NCBI GenBank assembly: GCA_965661765.1
Contig: CBFIFE010000015.1
Location: 1-51,613 of the forward strand
Direction of reading: 5' to 3'
Origin: JBMYZL01 sp965661765
GTDB taxonomy: Bacteria; Bacteroidota; Bacteroidia; Flavobacteriales_D; Sanyastnellaceae
Length of the DNA: 51,613 bases
Position 1 is the stretch's first letter. Each line of letters begins with the position of its first letter. This document shows, piece after piece, positions 48,801-51,613 of the stretch. The translations under genes were made by a program, and so were the position numbers. The notes beneath the pieces are model-generated. The model ran no database searches and had not been told where the DNA came from. It was given only the letters and a program-made list of their open reading frames with translations.

Positions 48801-51301
48801 ACGAGGGGTTCCTCAAAACGTGGGCGCATGAAAACGCAGTGGCGGTCCGGTGGGATCGCGCGGAACGCGCAGACGTTCTCGGATTGTCCTTTGACACCCG
48901 CACGATTGATCCAGGCGACCCCAAGCCACTGGTCTTCGCCGCGCTGAAAGGAGACTGGCGAGATGGGCATGCGCATTTGGCCGAAGCACACGAACGAGGC
49001 ATCCGCCTGTTCATGGTCCAGGAAGACCCGGGACCAGACACATTGCCTGACAGCGCTGTGATTGTGGTCCAAGACACCCTGCTGGGACTGCAACAACTCA
49101 CTGGGGCTTGGCGAATGGCCTTGCCTGTTCAAGTCATCGGCATCACGGGCAGCAACGGAAAAACCATCGTCAAGGAATGGCTCTCCACCCTGCTCGGAAC
49201 CGATTTGCTCATCTACCGAAGCCCGCGGTCTTTCAACAGCCAACTCGGCGTGGCCGTCAGCCTTTGGGGATTGCGACCCGAACATGAGTTGGCCCTCATC
49301 GAAGTCGGCATTTCCGAACCCGGCGAGATGGCTGCGCTGGAGCGCTGCGTTCGGCCCGACTTCGGGGTATTGACGCACCTTGGGGAAGCGCACATCGAGG
49401 CCTTTCCCGACGCTCCGGCACTGATGCGCGAAAAAATCGCCTTGTTCCGAAGGTCTCAATGGGTCGTGATGCCCCACAACCTCTCCGAAGCGGCGGCGGC
49501 GTTGTGGGCCGACGGCATCGCGGTTCACCAATGGGGTCCACTTGGCGACCCCGCCGCCCAATGGCAGTGGACCGACCGCCAGCCCGCCGATGACCCACAG
49601 TCGTTCGTCGTGGCCGGTCGTGGGGTTTGGCACTTGCCCGCCAGAGGCGAAATGGCCTTCCGCAATGCCCTGACCGCACTTGCCGCGGCATGGGCCATTG
49701 GAAAATCGTCCGACGCGGCTTTGGCCCAACGGATGATGGCCCTGCGCGACATCGACATGCGCATGCAACGCCTCCAAACCCCTGAAGGTTGTTGGGTGCT
49801 GAGTGACGCATGGACAAATGACTGGGGCGCTTTGACCCTGGCCTTGGAGGACCTGCGCAACCTGCCGGAACAACGCCCCAAAGCGCTTGTGCTCGGCCCC
49901 CTGCCCAACATGGATTCCCTGACCGCCGAGCGCCTCGGACAATTGGCGTCTTCGGAACGAATTCACCGGGTTTGGCTTGTGGGGGAGGGGTGGGCCGACA
50001 TGGATACGGGTTCGCTGCCCACCCAGCGTTTCGCTGGGGTCGATGATGTGCTTCAGCATCTGCGGGCACAACCGAACGCCCTGCAAGGACACGACGTGTT
50101 GGTCAAAGGGCCACGCCGTGCCGCTTTCGAGCGCATCTCTGACCGGCTGATTCGCCACGGGCACGCCACCACCCTCACCATTGACTTGGAGGCCGTCACC
50201 CAAAACCTGCGCATCCTCCGACACCACGTGCAAGCGGCCCTCGACAAACCCGTCGAATTCTTGGCCGTCGTCAAAGCCTCGGCATACGGCGCAAGCGCTG
50301 TCGCCATTTCGCACGCTTTGCGCAGACAGGGCGTGCGCCGGTTCGCGGTGGCTTGCACCGAAGAAGGGGTCGAACTGCGGCAGTCGGGCATCGATTGCAC
50401 CATCGTGGTGTTCAATCCAGATCCGGGGACGTTTGCTGCACTGGTGGACCACGATTTGGAACCGGAAGTCCATGATTTGGCCCAAATCCAAGCCCTCATC
50501 GCCCACCTTCGCACCCGGCCAAGCGCCCAACGAAGCCAGCCCTACCCAGTCCACCTCAAGGTCGACACCGGCATGCACCGCCTGGGGTTTGCCACTTCCA
50601 GCCTGCAGACGTTTCTCGATGCGTGGAAATCGGGCGGTTGGGCGGATTCGCTTCGGATTGAAAGCGTCTTTTCCCACCTCGCGAGCGCCGACGACCCCAG
50701 CCAAGATGCCTTCACCGCGGCTCAAATTCGTGCATTTGACCAAGCCGTCAGCACCTTAAGGGCGGCTTTGGGCAATGCGCAACCCCTGCGATCGCACATC
50801 CTGAATTCGGCAGGTGCGATCCGGTTTCCGCACGCCGGTGGGGATTGGATTCGGCTCGGCATTGCCCTTTACGGCATCGCCCCCGAAACGCCCTTGAATT
50901 TTTCCCTGCACCCCGCCCTTTCCTTTGAAACGGTGGTGTCCGCGATTCGCGACTTGCCACCTGGCGAAGGGCTTGGTTATGGCCACACGGATGCCGCCCC
51001 TCGGCCGCGCCGCATCGCCACCTTGCCGGTCGGTTATGCAGATGGTTGGCCCCGCCATTTGTCGCATGGCAAAGGCTGGGTGGTGATTCATGGTCAACGA
51101 GCGCCCGTTGTGGGCAAGGTGTGCATGGACATGACCTTGGTGGATGTCACGGACATTGAAGCGGCGCAATCCGGCGATGAAGTGCTGCTCTTCGGCCTGA
51201 ACCCCACAGTTGAAGAAGTGGCGAACGCTGCAGGCACCATTCCCTATGAAATCTTGAGCCGCATTCCGCCGCGGGTTCGCCGCTTGCAGAAAGGAAGCTA
51301 G
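48797..51301 (+). CDS. Bifunctional MurF / alanine racemase
   Basis: An 834-aa fusion characteristic of Bacteroidota. The N-terminal half (to about 450) is MurF, UDP-MurNAc-tripeptide:D-Ala-D-Ala ligase, with the ATP site ITGSNGKTIVKEWL and SFNSQLGVAVSLW. The C-terminal half (from about 455, TLTIDLEAVTQNLRILRHHV) is alanine racemase, with the PLP Lys in VVKASAYG, VDTGMHRLGF, ALYGIAPE and VGKVCMDMTLVDVT. The racemase makes D-Ala and the ligase adds D-Ala-D-Ala to the peptidoglycan precursor. It overlaps tdk by 4 nt (ATGA). The TAG stop is part of GCTAGGGGA, a possible relic of the ACTAGGGNG repeat. Confidence 0.96.
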   Translation: MNEGFLKTWAHENAVAVRWDRAERADVLGLSFDTRTIDPGDPKPLVFAALKGDWRDGHAHLAEAHERGIRLFMVQEDPGPDTLPDSAVIVVQDTLLGLQQLTGAWRMALPVQVIGITGSNGKTIVKEWLSTLLGTDLLIYRSPRSFNSQLGVAVSLWGLRPEHELALIEVGISEPGEMAALERCVRPDFGVLTHLGEAHIEAFPDAPALMREKIALFRRSQWVVMPHNLSEAAAALWADGIAVHQWGPLGDPAAQWQWTDRQPADDPQSFVVAGRGVWHLPARGEMAFRNALTALAAAWAIGKSSDAALAQRMMALRDIDMRMQRLQTPEGCWVLSDAWTNDWGALTLALEDLRNLPEQRPKALVLGPLPNMDSLTAERLGQLASSERIHRVWLVGEGWADMDTGSLPTQRFAGVDDVLQHLRAQPNALQGHDVLVKGPRRAAFERISDRLIRHGHATTLTIDLEAVTQNLRILRHHVQAALDKPVEFLAVVKASAYGASAVAISHALRRQGVRRFAVACTEEGVELRQSGIDCTIVVFNPDPGTFAALVDHDLEPEVHDLAQIQALIAHLRTRPSAQRSQPYPVHLKVDTGMHRLGFATSSLQTFLDAWKSGGWADSLRIESVFSHLASADDPSQDAFTAAQIRAFDQAVSTLRAALGNAQPLRSHILNSAGAIRFPHAGGDWIRLGIALYGIAPETPLNFSLHPALSFETVVSAIRDLPPGEGLGYGHTDAAPRPRRIATLPVGYADGWPRHLSHGKGWVVIHGQRAPVVGKVCMDMTLVDVTDIEAAQSGDEVLLFGLNPTVEEVANAAGTIPYEILSRIPPRVRRLQKGS

Positions 51302-51310
51302 GGGAGGTCA

Positions 51311-51346
51311 GGGTTTGGAGAGGCGGATTTGGCAAAAGCCAAACCC
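51311..51346. terminator. Inverted repeats between murF-alr and the RND gene
   Basis: GGGTTTGG (51311-51318) and CCAAACCC (51339-51346) can pair; alternatively TTTGGC-AAAA-GCCAAA (51328-51343) forms a tight hairpin. The site lies between two convergent genes and may stop transcription from both sides, but no T tract is present. Confidence 0.35.
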
Positions 51347-51378
51347 ATTCTCCCCAAGCCCCAAGCCCCGGTCCGCCA

Positions 51379-51613
51379 TCAAACCGGCAACTTCTTGCCA
51401 TACTTGTACCCCATCCGGTTGATCCACCAGTACATGACGGGCACAATCACCAGGGTGAGGAAGGTCGCAAAGGTCAGGCCGTAAATGATGGCCCAACTCA
51501 TCGGCTTCCAGAAGACGTTGTTGTCTCCACCGATGTAAATCCGCGGGTCGTATTCCGTCACCAGCGTGACAAAGTCGATGTTCAAGCCGATCGCCAGCGG
51601 CAACAAGCCGAGC
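51379..51613 (-). CDS. RND efflux transporter permease, C-terminal end (cut by window)
   Basis: Only the last 78 codons are present. They contain LPLAIGLNIDF, SWAIIYGLTFATFLTLVIVP and VMYWWINR, the final transmembrane helices of AcrB-type permeases. Such inner-membrane proton-driven pumps export drugs or metals with a periplasmic adaptor and outer-membrane channel, which would lie outside the window. The 5' part is missing, so subfamily is not assigned. Confidence 0.8.
   Translation of the reverse strand, partial: LGLLPLAIGLNIDFVTLVTEYDPRIYIGGDNNVFWKPMSWAIIYGLTFATFLTLVIVPVMYWWINRMGYKYGKKLPV

Noticed and set aside
48641..50743. A 700-codon minus-strand open frame
   Set aside because: Lies entirely antisense to tdk and murF-alr, both of which have clear catalytic motifs.

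Overview
The window is a gene-dense, GC-rich (by eye) segment of a Bacteroidota chromosome, most likely a marine Flavobacteriales-like lineage. The evidence is a MurF-Alr fusion, a secreted protein with a gliding-motility-type C-terminal domain (type IX secretion), cysteine-rich repeats of the GCTDAEACNFNPDA type, the small Bacteroidota-specific DUF3098 protein between ftsX and uppP, a suf operon, and promoters of the Bacteroidota type (TTG, about 17-20 nt, TAnnTTTG). The taxonomic placement is inferred from gene content only. No rRNA, tRNA, CRISPR array, insertion sequence or phage gene was recognised.

Layout. 1-9265: a membrane-bound beta-propeller/AraC regulator cut by the window edge, an M24 peptidase, a RidA-family protein resembling 2-aminomuconate deaminase, a DUF3108 protein, a large secreted LamG protein, tryptophan 2,3-dioxygenase and an M23 peptidase lipoprotein. 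9266-15597 (minus strand): the operon sufA-B-C-D-tlyA-S-E. 15724-18235: ftsX, DUF3098, uppP and a small lipoprotein. 18240-21503: an exported superoxide dismutase and an AsmA-like protein. 21504-21847 is the only gap above 300 bp; it holds a candidate short RNA with its own promoter and a strong hairpin terminator. 21848-31163: a conserved Bacteroidota protein of unknown function, rsmI, radA, a 1185-aa adhesin, lepA and rlmN. 31185-37133 (minus strand): a TonB-dependent receptor, an SIS-type sugar-phosphate isomerase, lipB, a serine hydrolase and an orphan LytTR regulator. 37173-42912 (plus strand): lysS, sufT, dxr and a subtilase. 43076-48110 (minus strand): an outer-membrane DUF2490 protein, then rplM-rpsI, rpsB-tsf, pyrH and frr. 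48147-51301: tdk and murF-alr. The right end cuts an RND efflux transporter.

How the genes relate. The suf operon plus the distant sufT supply Fe-S clusters, which the radical-SAM enzyme RlmN (and the unseen LipA, partner of LipB) would use. ftsX, uppP, murF-alr and the M23 peptidase serve envelope growth and division. rplM, rpsI, rpsB, tsf, frr, lepA, rlmN, rsmI, lysS and tlyA serve translation. The dioxygenase and the aminomuconate-deaminase-like protein would belong to the oxidative kynurenine route of tryptophan breakdown.

The two most unusual signals lie outside ordinary genes. First, two arrays of a 9-bp ACTAGGGNG repeat (39233-39318 and 42913-43075) lie in opposite orientations around dxr and the subtilase. 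Each starts just after a stop codon with its G-rich strand as the mRNA sense strand; a related purine-rich stretch sits inside a coding linker at 22031-22106 and a possible two-unit relic follows murF-alr. Second, about ten start codons are preceded by a TAnnTTTG-like box only 4-6 nt upstream, which would give leaderless or nearly leaderless mRNAs.
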